A stretch of 64,000 bases of DNA from Limnoperna fortunei (taxonomy: Eukaryota; Mollusca; Bivalvia; Mytilida; Modiolidae), in the NCBI GenBank assembly GCA_944474755.1, contig OX104116.1, positions 6,451,547-6,515,546 on the forward strand, in the 5' to 3' direction. Shown here in pieces: positions 23,797 to 36,008 of the stretch. Each line of letters opens with the position of its first letter. Position 1 is the first letter of the stretch. The notes below the pieces were generated by a model. That model was not told the DNA's origin. It saw only the letters and a program-made list of their open reading frames with translations, and ran no database searches. The position numbers and the translations under genes were made by a program.

Positions 23797-25745
23797 ATAG
23801 ACCTAGACATCAAAACACATGTATCCAATACTTGACACATGTAAATTACAATGTAGACCTAGACATCTAAACACATGTAACCAATAACTGACACATGTAA
23901 ATTACAATGTAGACCTGACATCTAAACACATGTATCCAATAATTGACACATGTAAATTACAATGTTGAACTAGATACCTAACAACATGTATCAATAATTG
24001 ACATGTGTAAATTACAATGTAGACCTAGACATCTACACACATGTATCCAATAATTGACACATGTAAGTTACAATGTAGACCTAGACATCTAAACACATGT
24101 ATCCAATACTTGACACATGTAAATTACAATGTAGACCTGGACATCTAAACACATGTATCCAATAACTGACATGTGTAAATTACAATGTAGACCTAGACAT
24201 CTAAACACATGTATCCAATAATTGACACATGTAAATTACAATGTAGACCTAGACATCTAATCACATGTATCCAATAACTGACACATGTAAATTACAATGT
24301 AGACCTAGACATCTACACACATGTATCCAATAATTGACACATGTAAATCACAATGTAGACCTAGACATCTAATCACATGTATCCAATAATTGACACATGT
24401 AAATTACAATGTAGACCTAGACATCTAATCACATGTATCCAGTAACTGACATGTGTAAATTACAATGTAGACCTAGACCTCTAATCACATGTATCCAATT
24501 ATTGACGTGTGTACATTACAATGTAGACCTAGACATCTAAACACATGTATCAAATAATTGACATGTGTAAATTATAATGTAGACCTAGACATCTAAACAA
24601 ATGTATCCAGTAATTGACATGCGTGAATTACAATGTGGACCTAGACATGTAAACACATGTATCCAGTAATTGACATGTGTAAATTATAATGTAGACCTAG
24701 ACATCTAAACATATGTATCCAATAACTGACATGTGTAAATTACAATGTAGACCTAGAAATCTAAACACAAGTATCCAATAATTAACATGTGTAAATTACA
24801 ATGTAGACCTAGACATCTAAACACATGTATCCATTAACTTACATGTGTAAATTACAATGTAGACCTAGACATCTACACACATGTATCCAATAACTGACAC
24901 ATGTAAATTACATTGTAGACCTAGACATCGAAACACATGTATCCAATAACTGACATGTGTAAATTACATTGTAGACCTAGACATCTAAACACAAGTATCC
25001 AATAATTGACATGTGTAAATTACAATGTAGACCTAGACATCTAAACACATGTATCCAATAACTGACACATGTAAATTACAATGCAGACCTAGACATCTAA
25101 ACACATGTATCCAATAACTGACATGTGTAAATTACAATGTAGACCTAGACATCTAAACACATGTATCCATTAACTTACATGTGTAAATTACAATGTAGAC
25201 CTAGACATCTACACACATGTATCCAATAACTGACACATGTAAATTACATTGTAGACCTAGACATCTAAACACATGTATCCAATAACTGACATGTGTAAAT
25301 TACAATGTAGACCTAGACATCTAAACACATGTATCCATTAACTTACATGTGTAAATTACAATGTAGACCTAGACATCTACACACATGTATCCAATAACTG
25401 ACACATGTAAATTACATTGTAGACCTAGACATCTAAACACATGTATCTGATAACTGACACATGTAAATTATAATGTGGACATTGACATTTAAACACATGT
25501 AACCAATAATTGACAAATTTATATTACAATGTAGACCTATACATCTATACACATGTATCCAATCAAACAGACACGTGTTAATCACAATTTAGACCTAGAC
25601 ATCTAAACACATGTATCCAAAAATTGATACATGTAATTAAAAAGTATACATGTACATCTAAACACATGTATCATAATATTTGAAACGTGGAAATTACAAC
25701 GTAGATCTATACATGTGAACACATGTATCGTGTATATTTAAGAAA
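23797..25745. repeat. 56-bp minisatellite, main block, about 34 copies
   Basis: Continuous array of the unit described at 21995, with low divergence. Variation is concentrated at the CACATGT/CATGTGT switch and at AATAATTGAC versus AATAACTGAC. Groups of neighbouring units recur in the same order (for example around 24790-25000, 25100-25240 and 25290-25440), so local higher-order duplication has occurred. The right end decays after about 25,450. Confidence 0.9.
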
Positions 25746-26065
25746 CTTATCAGATATATCTTCAAACAGTATATTAAAACAAACATTATTGAAATAATCA
25801 TATATTTATTGATTATAGATACCTTTTAAGCCAAAAATATTGAGAAATCTTAACAAAATTGCACAGTTTCTGTTTGAAATTTTCTAGTTGAGCGTATGTG
25901 ATGCCACAGTATGGTCTATGCTAATTAGAACCCTAATGTGTTCTCAAAGCGTATGAAGGACACCATATTATAACACAATGTAGACCAAGATATATAAACA
26001 CATATATCAAATAATTAACACATTTTAACTACAATGTAAACTTAGGCATCTTAACACACCTAGTC
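25746..26065. other. spacer with decayed 56-bp units
   Basis: AT-rich non-coding DNA. 25970-26065 still shows decayed phrases of the 56-bp unit, meaning the array once extended here. Confidence 0.5.
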
Positions 26066-26398
26066 AATAATTTATTTTGCTTTGAAGGCTGAAATCTGAT
26101 TGGCCAATCCAAATGTAGCAATCCATATTATTCCATATAACTTGTGTTGGTCATGTGCACTATCCTAATGCCGTTAAAATTCAAATAGTTCTATGACATC
26201 ATTGCTGTTTTTAACGTTAATATTGTCAAGATTTATAGTTAAATTAAATTATAAGGAATATTTCGAATTTCTTAATAGGTTATACGATATAATATGGTAA
26301 ATTCATAAATCGCTTTTTGGTTTGATAGTCGTAAACAGCCCTAAACCATATTATATTGTATAGCAAGTTCAGAAATTTGAAGTATTCCTTAAATATTA
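26066..26398. repeat. dispersed repeat family B, copy 2, with inverted-repeat 3' half
   Basis: Interrupts a decayed 56-bp unit. It shares CTGATTGGCCAATCCAAATG and later blocks with 5450-5780 and 60845-61080. The right half is an imperfect hairpin: AGGAATATTTCGAATTTCTT...ATACGATATAATATGG (about 26250-26297) pairs with CCATATTATATTGTATAGC...AAGTATTCCTT (about 26347-26391). Confidence 0.65.
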
Positions 26399-26499
26399 AT
26401 CACAATTTAGACCAAGACATCTAAACACACATATCCAAAAATTAACACATGTAAATAACAATGTAGACTGAGACATCTAAACATATCTATCAAATAATA

Positions 26500-27830
26500 C
26501 AGATAGCTAACCACATATATCGAAAAATACAGACAGCTACATGTAACCACATATATCCAATAATACAGACAGCTAACCACATGTATTCAATAATACAGAC
26601 ATCTTAACACATGTTTCCAATAATAGGCATCTAAAGACATGTACCCAATAATTTACACGTGTAAATAACAATGTAGACCTAGACATCTAAACACATGCAT
26701 CCAAAAATTGACACACGTAATTTACAATGTATACTTAGACATTTCAACACATGTATCAAATAATATAGACAGCTAACCACATGTATCTAATAATACAGAC
26801 ATCTAAATACATGTATCAAATAATACAGACATCTAAACATGTGTCCAATAACACAGAAATCTACACACATGTACTTAGTAAACAATAATACAGACATCTT
26901 AACACACGTATCCAATAAAACAGACATCTAAACACATGTATCCAATAATACAGACATCTAAACACATGTATCCAATAATACATACATCTAAACACATGTA
27001 TCAATTAATACAGACATCTAAACATATGTATCCAAAAATACATGTATCCAATAAACACATGTTTTCAATAATACAGAGAGCTAACCACATGTATCCAATA
27101 ATACAGCCATCTAAACACATGTATCCAATAATACAGACATCTAAACAGGTGTCCAATAATACAGAAATCTAAACGCACGTGTCCAGTAACACAGACATCT
27201 AACCAAATATGCCAATAATACAGAAATCTAAACACATGCATTCAATAATACAAACATCTAAACACATGTACACAATAATACAGACATCTAAACACATACA
27301 TACAATAATACAGACATCTAAACACATGAATCCAATAATACAGAAATCTAAACACATTTGTCCAATAATACAGACATCTAAACAAATATGCCAATAATGC
27401 AGAAATCTAAACACATGTACACAATAATACAGATATCTTAACACATGCATCAAATAATACAGACATTTAAACAAATGTGCCAAATAATACAATGATCTAA
27501 ACACAATATGAGCAACTAAATATATCTATCCAATAACTGACAGGTGTAAATTGCAATGTAGACTTTGACATATAAACACATGTATCCAATAATATAAACA
27601 TATAAACACAAGTTTCCAATAATACAGGCATCTAATCACATCGGTCTAATAATACAGACATCACATCTTAACACATGTGTTCAATAATACAGCTATCTAA
27701 ACACATGTATCCAATAATACAGACATATAAACACATGTGTACAATAACACATCAATTTAAACACATGTGTCCAATAATAGACATTTAAACATGTGTCAAA
27801 TAATACACTTCAATAAATACACAGGTTGTG
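26500..27830. repeat. 30-bp minisatellite derived from the 56-bp unit, about 40 copies
   Basis: The unit is ACATCTAAACACATGTATCC followed by AATAATACAG. Its first 26 bases equal the first 26 of the 56-bp unit, and the rest of the 56-bp unit is replaced by ACAG. Occasional full-length 56-bp units remain inside (about 26655 and 27535). Reading frames in both directions (SKHMYPIIQT and similar) are by-products of the 30-bp period. Confidence 0.9.
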
Positions 27831-28081
27831 CATAAATGAAACTAGTGCAAAGGAAAATGTAAATCATTGATGTAGTGTAGAACATTATTTATAATTAGCT
27901 TTTCCACTGTACTTATGTTTTGGTCCTAAAATCAAATAGCTAAGAAAAATATTACTTCTGTAATTCTAACTGACAATACTAATTTCTGAATGAAAAGTAT
28001 GCTTAGAAAGCATTTGTGTGACCAGTTTGTTCAGCTACATTACATGAAGATTAGCCATTTTTGTAATACTATCAAAAGTCT
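27831..28081. other. non-coding spacer
   Basis: Unique AT-rich sequence with no feature seen. It separates the 30-bp array from the 3' end of the ankyrin pseudogene. Confidence 0.5.
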
Positions 28082-28369
28082 GAGCCCATGGAGACACGGT
28101 CTAACGGTAATTTGACAATTGAATCGAATCCTTTATAATGAGCCCACTGAGCCATGGTCTAACAGTAATTTGTCAATGGAATCAAATCCTTTATAACGAG
28201 ATCAGTGAGCCATGGCCTATAAGTAATTTGACAATTGTTAAATCCTTTATATCGAGCCCACTGAGCCATGGTCTAACAGTAATTTGACAATGGAATCAAA
28301 TCCTTTACATCGAGCCCACTGAGCCATGGTCTAACAGTAATTTGACAATACACTCAAATCCTTTATATC
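28082..28369. repeat. 58-bp minisatellite, five copies, derived from ankyrin coding DNA
   Basis: Copies start at 28082, 28140, 28198, 28254 and 28312 (steps of 58, 58, 56 and 58 bp). On the minus strand the innermost unit is the coding sequence for ARYKGFECIVKLLLDHG at the end of the ankyrin domain. The next units repeat it in shifted frames and past the stop at 28305-28307. Confidence 0.9.
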
Positions 28370-30834
28370 GAGCCCAATACAACAGAGACCTTTTATGACT
28401 GTCACATAAATTTATCTTTACATCTTTGTGTTTTAGTAACTCGGATACAATATTAATATGACCGTTGTAACATGCAATGGTAAGAGGTGAGACACCATCC
28501 TCTGTACACTTGTTTATATCACCATTACATTCTATCAGCCTATTTAAGATGGGTAAATGGCCCTTTTGGCAAGCTATGTAGATAGGTGATGTACCATTCA
28601 CTTTACACTTGTTTATATCACCATTACATTCTATCGGCCTATTTAAGATGGGTAAATGGCCACTATAGCATGCTATGCAGATAGGTGATGCACCACCCTC
28701 TGTACACTTGTTTATATCGCCATTACATGCTATCAGTCTATTTAAGATGTGTAAATAGCCAATCTGGCATGCTATGAAGATAGGTGATGTACCATCCTCT
28801 CTACACTTGTTTATATCACCATTACATTCTATCAGTCTATCTAAGAGGGGGCAATGATCATTCTGGCATGCTATGAAGATATGTGATGCACCATCCTCCA
28901 TACACTTGTTTATATCACCATTACATTCTATTAGCCTATTTAAGATGGGTAAATGGCCATTCTGGCATGCTGTGAACAAAGGTGATGTACCATCCTCCAT
29001 ACACTTGTTCATATCACCATTACATTCTATCAGCCTATTTAAGATGGGTAAATGTCAATTCTCGCATGCAATGTGGATAGGTGATGTACCATCCTCTGTA
29101 CACTTGTTTATATCACCATTACATTCTATCAGCCTATTTTAGATTGATAAATGGCCATTATGGCATGCTATGTAGATAGGTGATGCACCATCCTCTCTAC
29201 ACTTGTTTATATCACCATTACATTCTATCAGCCTATTTAAGATGGGTAAATAGCCATTCTGGCATGCTATGAAGATAGGTGATGCACCATCCTCGTTACA
29301 CCTGTTTATATCACCATTACATTCTATCAGCCTATTTAAGATGGGTAAATGTCCATTCTCGCATGCTATGTAGATTGGAGATGTACCATCCTCTCTACAT
29401 TGATTTACCACATTTATATGATCATCATTACTATTATTGAAGTTATTGCCGCTTGGTTTACAACAGAAGCATCGTGATAAACGATGAAGGAATGTAGGTG
29501 AAGCATAAGGGGATAAACACTTAATGGTGCTGTGATCTAATATCCATTGTGTCAGATTGATGTCACCAACAAAACAGCTCTGAAACAGAGTGCTATCATT
29601 TTATCCGTTGTCTACTGTCATATTGACAAGTGTATATTGATAGACTGAGTCATGTTGGTTTAACCTGTCGATAACCATATGGGTGAACTCTGGTGTTTTC
29701 AAATTTCTATTGCCAAAGAAATCGAGTGCATAGCCTCGTTCCCAGTCAGATATCATTCTATCGATATAAGTATGTAAGCTGTCATCTGGTAAACTGATAC
29801 TGAACTGAAAGTCTCCATTCTGTGTTGGTCTCCATTTAAACCGTTCCCTTATGAAGGCACTACAAGCATGTTTAAATAAAACTTTTATCATCTTTCTCCC
29901 CATATAAAATTAAAGAAAGTCAAACAATTGATCATGTACACATTTAAAACAGTGATTTTCCTTTAAACATATGTGTCCTCCAATGTCTGGAGGGAGTAAT
30001 ATAAACAGTAGGGTGAGGTTCCTCTGCTAAGCCGGCATACCGATAGTACTTCTCCAATAATCTCTTGTATCTTAATGTCTGTATTGTCTACAGGTATTCC
30101 TCCTTCAGACTGTTATTGAAGACAACAATTAGAGCCAGGACACAATACTTGTGCTTACTTCCATCATCTCCGAACAAGAAGTTGTCCAGCTCCTTCTCAT
30201 AGAATGTAAAAGTATTGCTAAAAAAACTAACGAGATTAAAAGTTTTGTTTTTCTTGTAAAAGCGACACAAACATAGGAAAAAAATCAAATTTATTTGACA
30301 ACTTTATTACTTGATTAGCACCCTCTTCAAAGTATTTATTTGCTAAACTGGTTTTCTCATCTGAAGTAAAAATAAGCTCTTTAGAAAAACTACATTCACA
30401 AGAAGTAAAAAGAGGCAAACTTTTAAATTTATCATCTTTGTACACTTGTTACCTACAAGTAGCAATAATTTTACAATAATTGTTGTCTATATAACTCTGA
30501 ATACATTCTTGCACATTCATCCAGTCATCAAGATAATGCTGATTAAAACTATAATGTCCACACAGATCATCTATGACAAACAAAACCTTGGTGCCCGGTT
30601 TTGTAAAGTCTCTGATATCCTTAGGTATGTTAGTGGGTACTATAGTGTAACCTTGCTGTCTCATCACTAAAGCTACATGTCGTACAGTAAATATTTTACC
30701 AACACCAGGATTGCCTATTACCGTAACACAGTTCTTCTCTGGCAGACACTTCAATACATGGTCAAAAGCTGTTGTTGATACAAACATATCCTCATCCTCC
30801 TCCTGCCATTGTTTTAACTGAACCTCGTTCTGAT
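28305..30834 (-). pseudogene. nSTAND-type NTPase plus ankyrin-repeat exon, inactivated
   Basis: This exon begins after a TTTTAG acceptor (AG at 30835-30836). Residues QNEVQLKQWQEEDEDMFVST lead into a P-loop NTPase with Walker A GNPGVGKIFT (the usual Ser/Thr after Lys is Ile here), Walker B KVLFVIDDLCG, and sensor-like KIIATCR. Then follow QVYKDDKFKSLPLF, FYEKELDNFLFG, HDQLFDFL and FKHACSAFIRERF. This layout matches the nSTAND3-like NTPases of bivalve innate-immune-type proteins. From about 29,400 to 28,305 come about eleven 33-residue ankyrin repeats (DINKCxEDGTSPIYIACQNG pattern), with near-identical DNA between repeats. Disabling changes are TAA at 30449-30451, frameshifts near 30250, 30105 and 29965, a stop near 29910, and in-frame stops at 29601-29603 (TAA), 29139-29141 (TAA) and 29055-29057 (TGA). 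It is a pseudogene of a cytosolic sensor-like protein. Function is inferred from family only. Confidence 0.85.
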
Positions 30835-31008
30835 CTAAAACACAATAGATGTATAAGCTTTAAAGTAGAGTAACCTGATAATTGGGTCATTTCTAGCTTG
30901 GATAGAATAATACATCCGATCATATTTATACATGCTAAGCTAAATTTTGGATTAGTATTGTTAAACATGTACATATATCAACATAGGTAAATATAAAAGC
31001 CAAAGATA

Positions 31009-32065
31009 GACTCGGATAACGAGAACAGACAAGGCTAGAACTGGATAACAAGGACAGATAGTATACATAGTCACAATTACAGACGTTACTTGGGTAATGA
31101 GGACAAAATCCCTGGACACGGGTAGTCGGGACAAACATAGCATGAACCTGGCTAACGAGGACAGATAGCATGGAACTGGGTAACAAGGTCAGAGAATGGA
31201 CCTTGGTAACAAGGACAGATAGCATGGACATGGGTACAAAGGAAAGACAGCCTGGACCTGCATTACAAGGACAGACAACCTGGACCTGGGTAACAAAGAC
31301 AGACAGCCTGGACCTGGGTAACAAGGGCAGATAGCATGGACCTAGGTAACATTGACAGACAGTCTGGACCAGGGTAACAAGGACAGACAACCTGGACCTG
31401 GGTAACAAGGACAGACAACCTGGACCTGGGTAACAACGACAGATAGCATGGACCTGGGTAACAAGGACAGATGGCATGAACCTTGGTAACAAGGACAGAT
31501 AGAATGGACCTGGTAACAAGGACAGATAGCATGATCCTGGGTAACAAGCACAGATAGCATGAACCTGGGTAACAAGGACAGATAGCATGGATCTGGGCAA
31601 CAAGGTCAGATAGCATGAACCTCGGTAACCAGGACAGACAACCAGGACCTGGGTAACAAGGATAGACAGCCTGGACCTGGGTAACAAGGACAGATAGCAC
31701 GGGCCTGGGAAACAAGGACAGACATCCTGGACCTGGGTAATGAGGGCAGGCAGCCTGGTCCTGAGAAACAAGGACAGAAAGTCTGGACCTGGGTAACAAG
31801 GACAGATAGCATGGACCTGGATAACAAGGACAGATGGCATGGACCTAGGTAACAAGGACTAATAGCGTGGATCTTGATAATGAGGACAGCCTGGACTAAG
31901 GTAACAAGGATAGATAGCCTGGTCCTGGGTAATGACAGACAGCCTGGACCTGGGTAACATGACAGATAGTCTGGTCCTGAGTAAAGACAGACGGCTTGAA
32001 CCTGGGTAACAAGGACAGACAGCCTAGAACTGCGTAAAAAGTATATAAGAACTTGGATACGAAGT
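31009..32065. repeat. 28-bp minisatellite, block 1 (intron)
   Basis: The unit is CTGGGTAACAAGGACAGACA followed by GCCTGGAC, about 37 copies, in the intron upstream (minus sense) of the NTPase exon. Three units make 84 bp, so the stop-poor minus strand yields a false ORF of 306 codons (SRLSVLVTQVQAVCPCYPG pattern). Confidence 0.9.
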
Positions 32066-32316
32066 ACTTCAAGCCTGGACCTCTTTATCAGGTGCCAGTT
32101 ATACAGACTTTATTTAGCTAACATATGCAGACAACTGGTTCGATTGGAACTATTTAAATGTACGACAATATGTAAATTATTATGTTTAATCAAAGTGTTC
32201 ATATAATAGGATCATTTGTAAGTGCAATATTTATAACAATGTAGCAGGATATTTATTTTTATTGTATTTGAATTGTAGGACAATGCATGGATTATTTAAT
32301 ATTTCGATTAATAAAG

Positions 32317-32587
32317 AGGGGCCTCGGTGGCCGAGTGGTCAAGGGAGTTCGTCTACTGTTGATCACATGGTCTGTCAACACTGAGATTGCGGGTTCGATT
32401 CTCACTGCAGGCAGGGTGCACTCGACTCAATCTTAATTGACAAGGATTGCCAGTTTTCCTACCACAGGTCGGGGGCTTTCTCCGGGTACTCCGGCTTCCT
32501 CCCCCAATAAAACTGGACGCCTTGATATAGCTGAAAAATTTCTGAAATTGGCGATACACACCATCAAACTACAAACAACAAACAAAC
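32317..32587 (+). mobile_element. tRNA-headed SINE (V-SINE / RUDI-like), complete
   Basis: Begins AGGGGCCTCGGTGGCCGAGT, with box B-like GGTTCGATTCT, central TTTCTCCGGGTACTCCGGCT, CTGGACGCCTTGATATAGC and a tail with AAACAACAAACAAAC. The 11-bp target duplication GATTAATAAAG is at 32306-32316 and 32588-32598. The same locus in the duplicated segment (about 36340) has no insertion. Confidence 0.9.
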
Positions 32588-34384
32588 GATTAATAAAGTA
32601 TTTTAACTACACTAGAAATTGACAAGTTTATTTATTTGGAATTTTATCCACAATAAACAGTATTGTTCTAGGAAAATTCAACAATACCAGTATTCTTACT
32701 TGTATTATGCACTATAAATTTACATTAAAATATTGGGAATTATATGACTACTTCTATTGGCTAGTTGAGTTTTTGGCACATTTTGTGGGTAGTTTTGTAA
32801 ACTTGGTCAGAGAGATCAGACATTTTGACTGAGAAGGAAGAAATGTGTTTCTTGTCAACATTTTGTATAATTATGACGACAGCTTGGCTTTGACTGTAAG
32901 TTTCTTTCTTTCTAATATTTCCTTCTTTAGTTATTTTGCACAATTTCAAATAAATAACAGTTTCTTGTTGTGCATTTGGTCACCTGTGGGATTGAGTAGT
33001 TAGATCAATATTTTATACCAATATGGGAAGAACAGTTTTTACAAATGAATACATCAGTTCAAAGGTATTGTTAATTATAAAGTATAAACTGAATATATAT
33101 GTGACGAACACATATATTTTCATTTTAAAAGTACAATTTTAATTGTAACTACGCAATTCATAATTGCATCGTTCTTATTTTTTTAAAGTTATTTATATAT
33201 TCTATTATGATGTGAACTTGAAAACGTTTAGAAAGAGTCTTTATTTGTGTATATTTTGTTTGTAGGATTTGATAGATTGATGAAACGGAATCAAATCCAT
33301 TACCAGTAACGTGTCTCGCTCCACAAGTAGTATGTGATATATTTTTTACCTATGTTAATATTATAAGGAGTTATCTACCTTAAAGTTGTATTTTTATTCA
33401 AATAATTTATAGACTTCAAAAAGTTAATTACAATAATACGTAAAAGCTTATACAGTGTATTAAAAGCTATGTATAGTGTTAACTTATTTTATATTATGCT
33501 ATTTTAGTAAATATTATTATTATTCTGTACCAACTGTAGATTTACTTTATTAAATTATAATTGGTAACATTGTAACAAATATTGACTTATATATTTGTAA
33601 ATATTATCACTGCTTCTAGTATGTAAATTGTTATTGTTATTTCAGAGATACAAAATAAAATAGAAAAATAAAAGAACCTTGTGCTGTTGTTTGAAGCACA
33701 AAACACTGTCTATTACAACAATACCTACAAAGGTAAATATTAAGACAATGGAGGTATTTATTACATCTAAATCTATATAATGATCACAGGGATCCACTAT
33801 ATAATACACAGCTATATTCTGATTACATCACTTACAAATTTACAATGATGTATGTGTATTTGCAATAAAATACAGATTGATAGGATGAAGCAGATTTCTT
33901 ACAAACAGCAGAGCCCGATTTTTACTGAGAGATGTTGAGCCAAAGTTTAATACAAAGTTCGCACAGATCTACCAAAAGAGATTGGACCAGACTCTATGTC
34001 TAGAGGCTCAACTAGAAAATGCTTAAACATCTGATTGACATTTCCAGGTGTCGTTGACAAAACCAGCGGGAAATAAGGTGCTCAATAAAGGTTATTTGGG
34101 CTGTGTAGTCATGCTTTGAGAATAATCATAAATCACAGTACTTAAATAAATCTTGTTTCCCATTTATCCAACAATTTGTGAAAAGACAATATAACTAATC
34201 TGTCAATGTTGGATTACCTTTTAGCCTTATCTACTTTCACTGACGATGACAGAATCATAAAACAATTGATATTTGAAAAAGAACAAGTGAAATATAATTG
34301 TTTATGAATATGCAAGCATGATGTCAAGATTGAATACAGAACAAAAACTATCAGTTGTTATAAATGCACCAGAATATAGTTTAC

Positions 34385-34459
34385 CTTGAATGTGTTTAGG
34401 GATTATCGCCCTTGCTGTTATCTCGAACAAATCTACTTTTCCTTGAAGTTCTGTTATTT
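34385..34459 (-). CDS. 75-bp linker exon of the HEPN/NTPase gene, copy 1
   Basis: The exon runs from after the acceptor TTTTTTCAG to the donor CATTCAAG|GTAAAC. In the frame set by the HEPN-like exon it encodes EITELQGKVDLF then EITARAIIPKHIQ. It begins and ends in phase 1, so its final G plus AT from 30834 makes the Asp of QDQNEVQLKQ in the NTPase exon. Length is 25 codons exactly. Homologous linkers precede the NTPase in this family. It is open and both splice sites look good, but the downstream exon is dead, so expression is doubtful. Confidence 0.75.
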
Positions 34460-34509
34460 CTGAAAAAACAATGTAGCAATATAAAAAACATGAGGCTATG
34501 TCAGAAAAA

Positions 34510-35875
34510 TGACAAGTATGAACAACCTGGACCTCAGAAACAAGGACAGACTGTCTACTTGTAAACATCTACAGACAGTTTTCACCATGGTAACAAGAAC
34601 AAACAATCCAGACATATGTAACAAGAGTCTAAACCTAGATAACAAGCAAGTACTGTATAGACATGGGTAAGATTGAACCTGGGTAACAAGGACAGATATC
34701 TTTTGCTTGTTTGTTTGATGTTTAATTCAACTTTCATCAATTTTTCAGCTATTTCATGATGTACAGTTTTTATTGGTGAGGGATAGGGAGTATCCGGAGA
34801 AAACCTCCAACCTGCTGCAGGAAAACTGGCAATCCTTCGTCAATTAAGATTGGAGTCGAGTACACCCTACCCGCATCGAGACTCGAACCCGCAATCTCAG
34901 TGTTGCCAGACAACATGATCAATAGTAGATGAACTGTGTCAACCACTTGGCCACTGAGTCTCAAGACAGATAGCCTTCACCTTGGTAACAAGGACATACA
35001 GCCTTCGCCTTGGTAACAAAGGACAGACAGCCTTGACCTGGGAAACAAGGACAGACAGCTGAGACATGGGTAACGACTACAAATGTTATGGATCTAAGTA
35101 ATGAGGACCTGGGTAAAAAGGGCAGATAGCCTGAACCTGGCTAACCAGGACAGATGGCTTGGACTTGGGTAACAAGGACAGAGAGCCTGAATCTGGGTCA
35201 CAAGGACAGATATCATGGATCTGAGTAATGAGGACAGAGAGCCTAGACCTGGGTAAGAAGGGCAGAAAGCCTGAACCTAGGTAATTAGGATGGACAGCCT
35301 GGACCTGGGTAACAAGGACAGACAGCTTTGACCTCAATAACAAGGACAGATAGCATAGAACTGGGAAACAAGGAAAGATAGCATGGATCTGGGAAACAAG
35401 GGCAGACAGCATGGGCCTGCATAAAAAGGACAGACAGCCTGGACCTGGGTAACAAGGACATACAGCCTGGACCTGGGTAACAAAGGCATACAGCCTGGAC
35501 CTGGGTAACAAACGCAGACAGCCTGGACCTGGGTAACAGGACAGACAGCCTGGACCTGGGTAACAGGACAGACAGCCTTGACCTGGGTAACAGGACAGAC
35601 AGCCTGGACCTGGATAACAAAGGTAGACAGCCTGGACCTGGTTAACAAGGACAGGCAGCCTTGACTTGGCTAACAAGGACAGATAGTCTGGACCTAGGTA
35701 AAAAGGAAAGACAGCCTGGAGCTGGGTAAAAGGACAGACAGCCTGGACCTGGGTAAAAGGACAGACAGCCTGGATCTGGTTAACAAGGACAGATAGCTTG
35801 GACCTGGGTTACAAGGACAGACAGCCTGGACCTAAGTAACATGTATACAAGAACTTGGTTAAAACGTCCATAAAG
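34510..35875. repeat. 28-bp minisatellite, block 2, split by a SINE
   Basis: Degenerate units at 34520-34698 and a dense block at about 34973-35870, same unit as 31009-32065. It separates the two segmental-duplication copies. Minus-strand ORFs of 104-196 codons here are period artefacts. Confidence 0.9.
34699..34964 (-). mobile_element. tRNA-headed SINE (V-SINE / RUDI-like), diverged
   Basis: Same order as the other SINEs when read on the minus strand, including the box B region GGTTCGAGTCT and a GGATACTCC central block, with more substitutions. The flanking 8-bp duplication GACAGATA (34691-34698 and 34965-34972) is itself a phrase of the 28-bp minisatellite, so the SINE entered an existing array. 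Confidence 0.8.
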
Positions 35876-36008
35876 CCTGGACCTCTATATCAGGTGCCAG
35901 TTAGACAGACTTTATTTAGATAACATATGCAAACAGCTGGTTCGATTGCAACTATTTTAATGTAAGACAATGTGTATCTCAATGTGTTTAATAAAAGTTT
36001 ACATATAA

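Larger units (their letters stand above)
32066..34509. repeat. segmental duplication, copy 1 (about 2.4 kb)
   Basis: From GGACCTCTTTATCAGGTGCC at about 32077 to the end of the 75-bp exon and beyond, this matches 35870-38090 throughout with scattered substitutions and indels. Shared landmarks are the TATAACAATGTAGCAGGATA tract, AACGTGTCTCGCTCCACAAG (33309 and 36951), the TGAAGCACAAAACAC region, and the exon itself. The SINE at 32317-32587 is unique to this copy. Confidence 0.9.

Noticed and set aside
23797..25745. CRISPR-like array of short repeats and spacers
   Set aside because: The whole 56-bp unit repeats, with no variable spacers, and the DNA is eukaryotic.
26936..27172. Plus-strand ORF with SKHMYPIIQT repeats and a minus-strand one of 101 codons at 27199-27504
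   Set aside because: The 30-bp period is a multiple of three, so both strands give repetitive frames. No other gene evidence.
28873..29142. Plus-strand ORF opposite the ankyrin repeats
   Set aside because: Shadow of the 99-bp ankyrin units, which are a multiple of three. The minus strand matches ankyrin repeats.
30935..31855. Minus-strand ORF of 306 codons rich in Cys/Pro/Leu
   Set aside because: Three 28-bp units equal 28 codons, so a stop-free unit gives a long frame by itself. The region is intronic minisatellite.
32317..32390. tRNA-Leu or tRNA-Ser-like gene (GGCCGAGTGGTCAAGG with GGTTCGATTCT)
   Set aside because: The tRNA-like part is followed by the SINE body, tail and target duplications and recurs at six other places with decay. 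It is a SINE promoter head.
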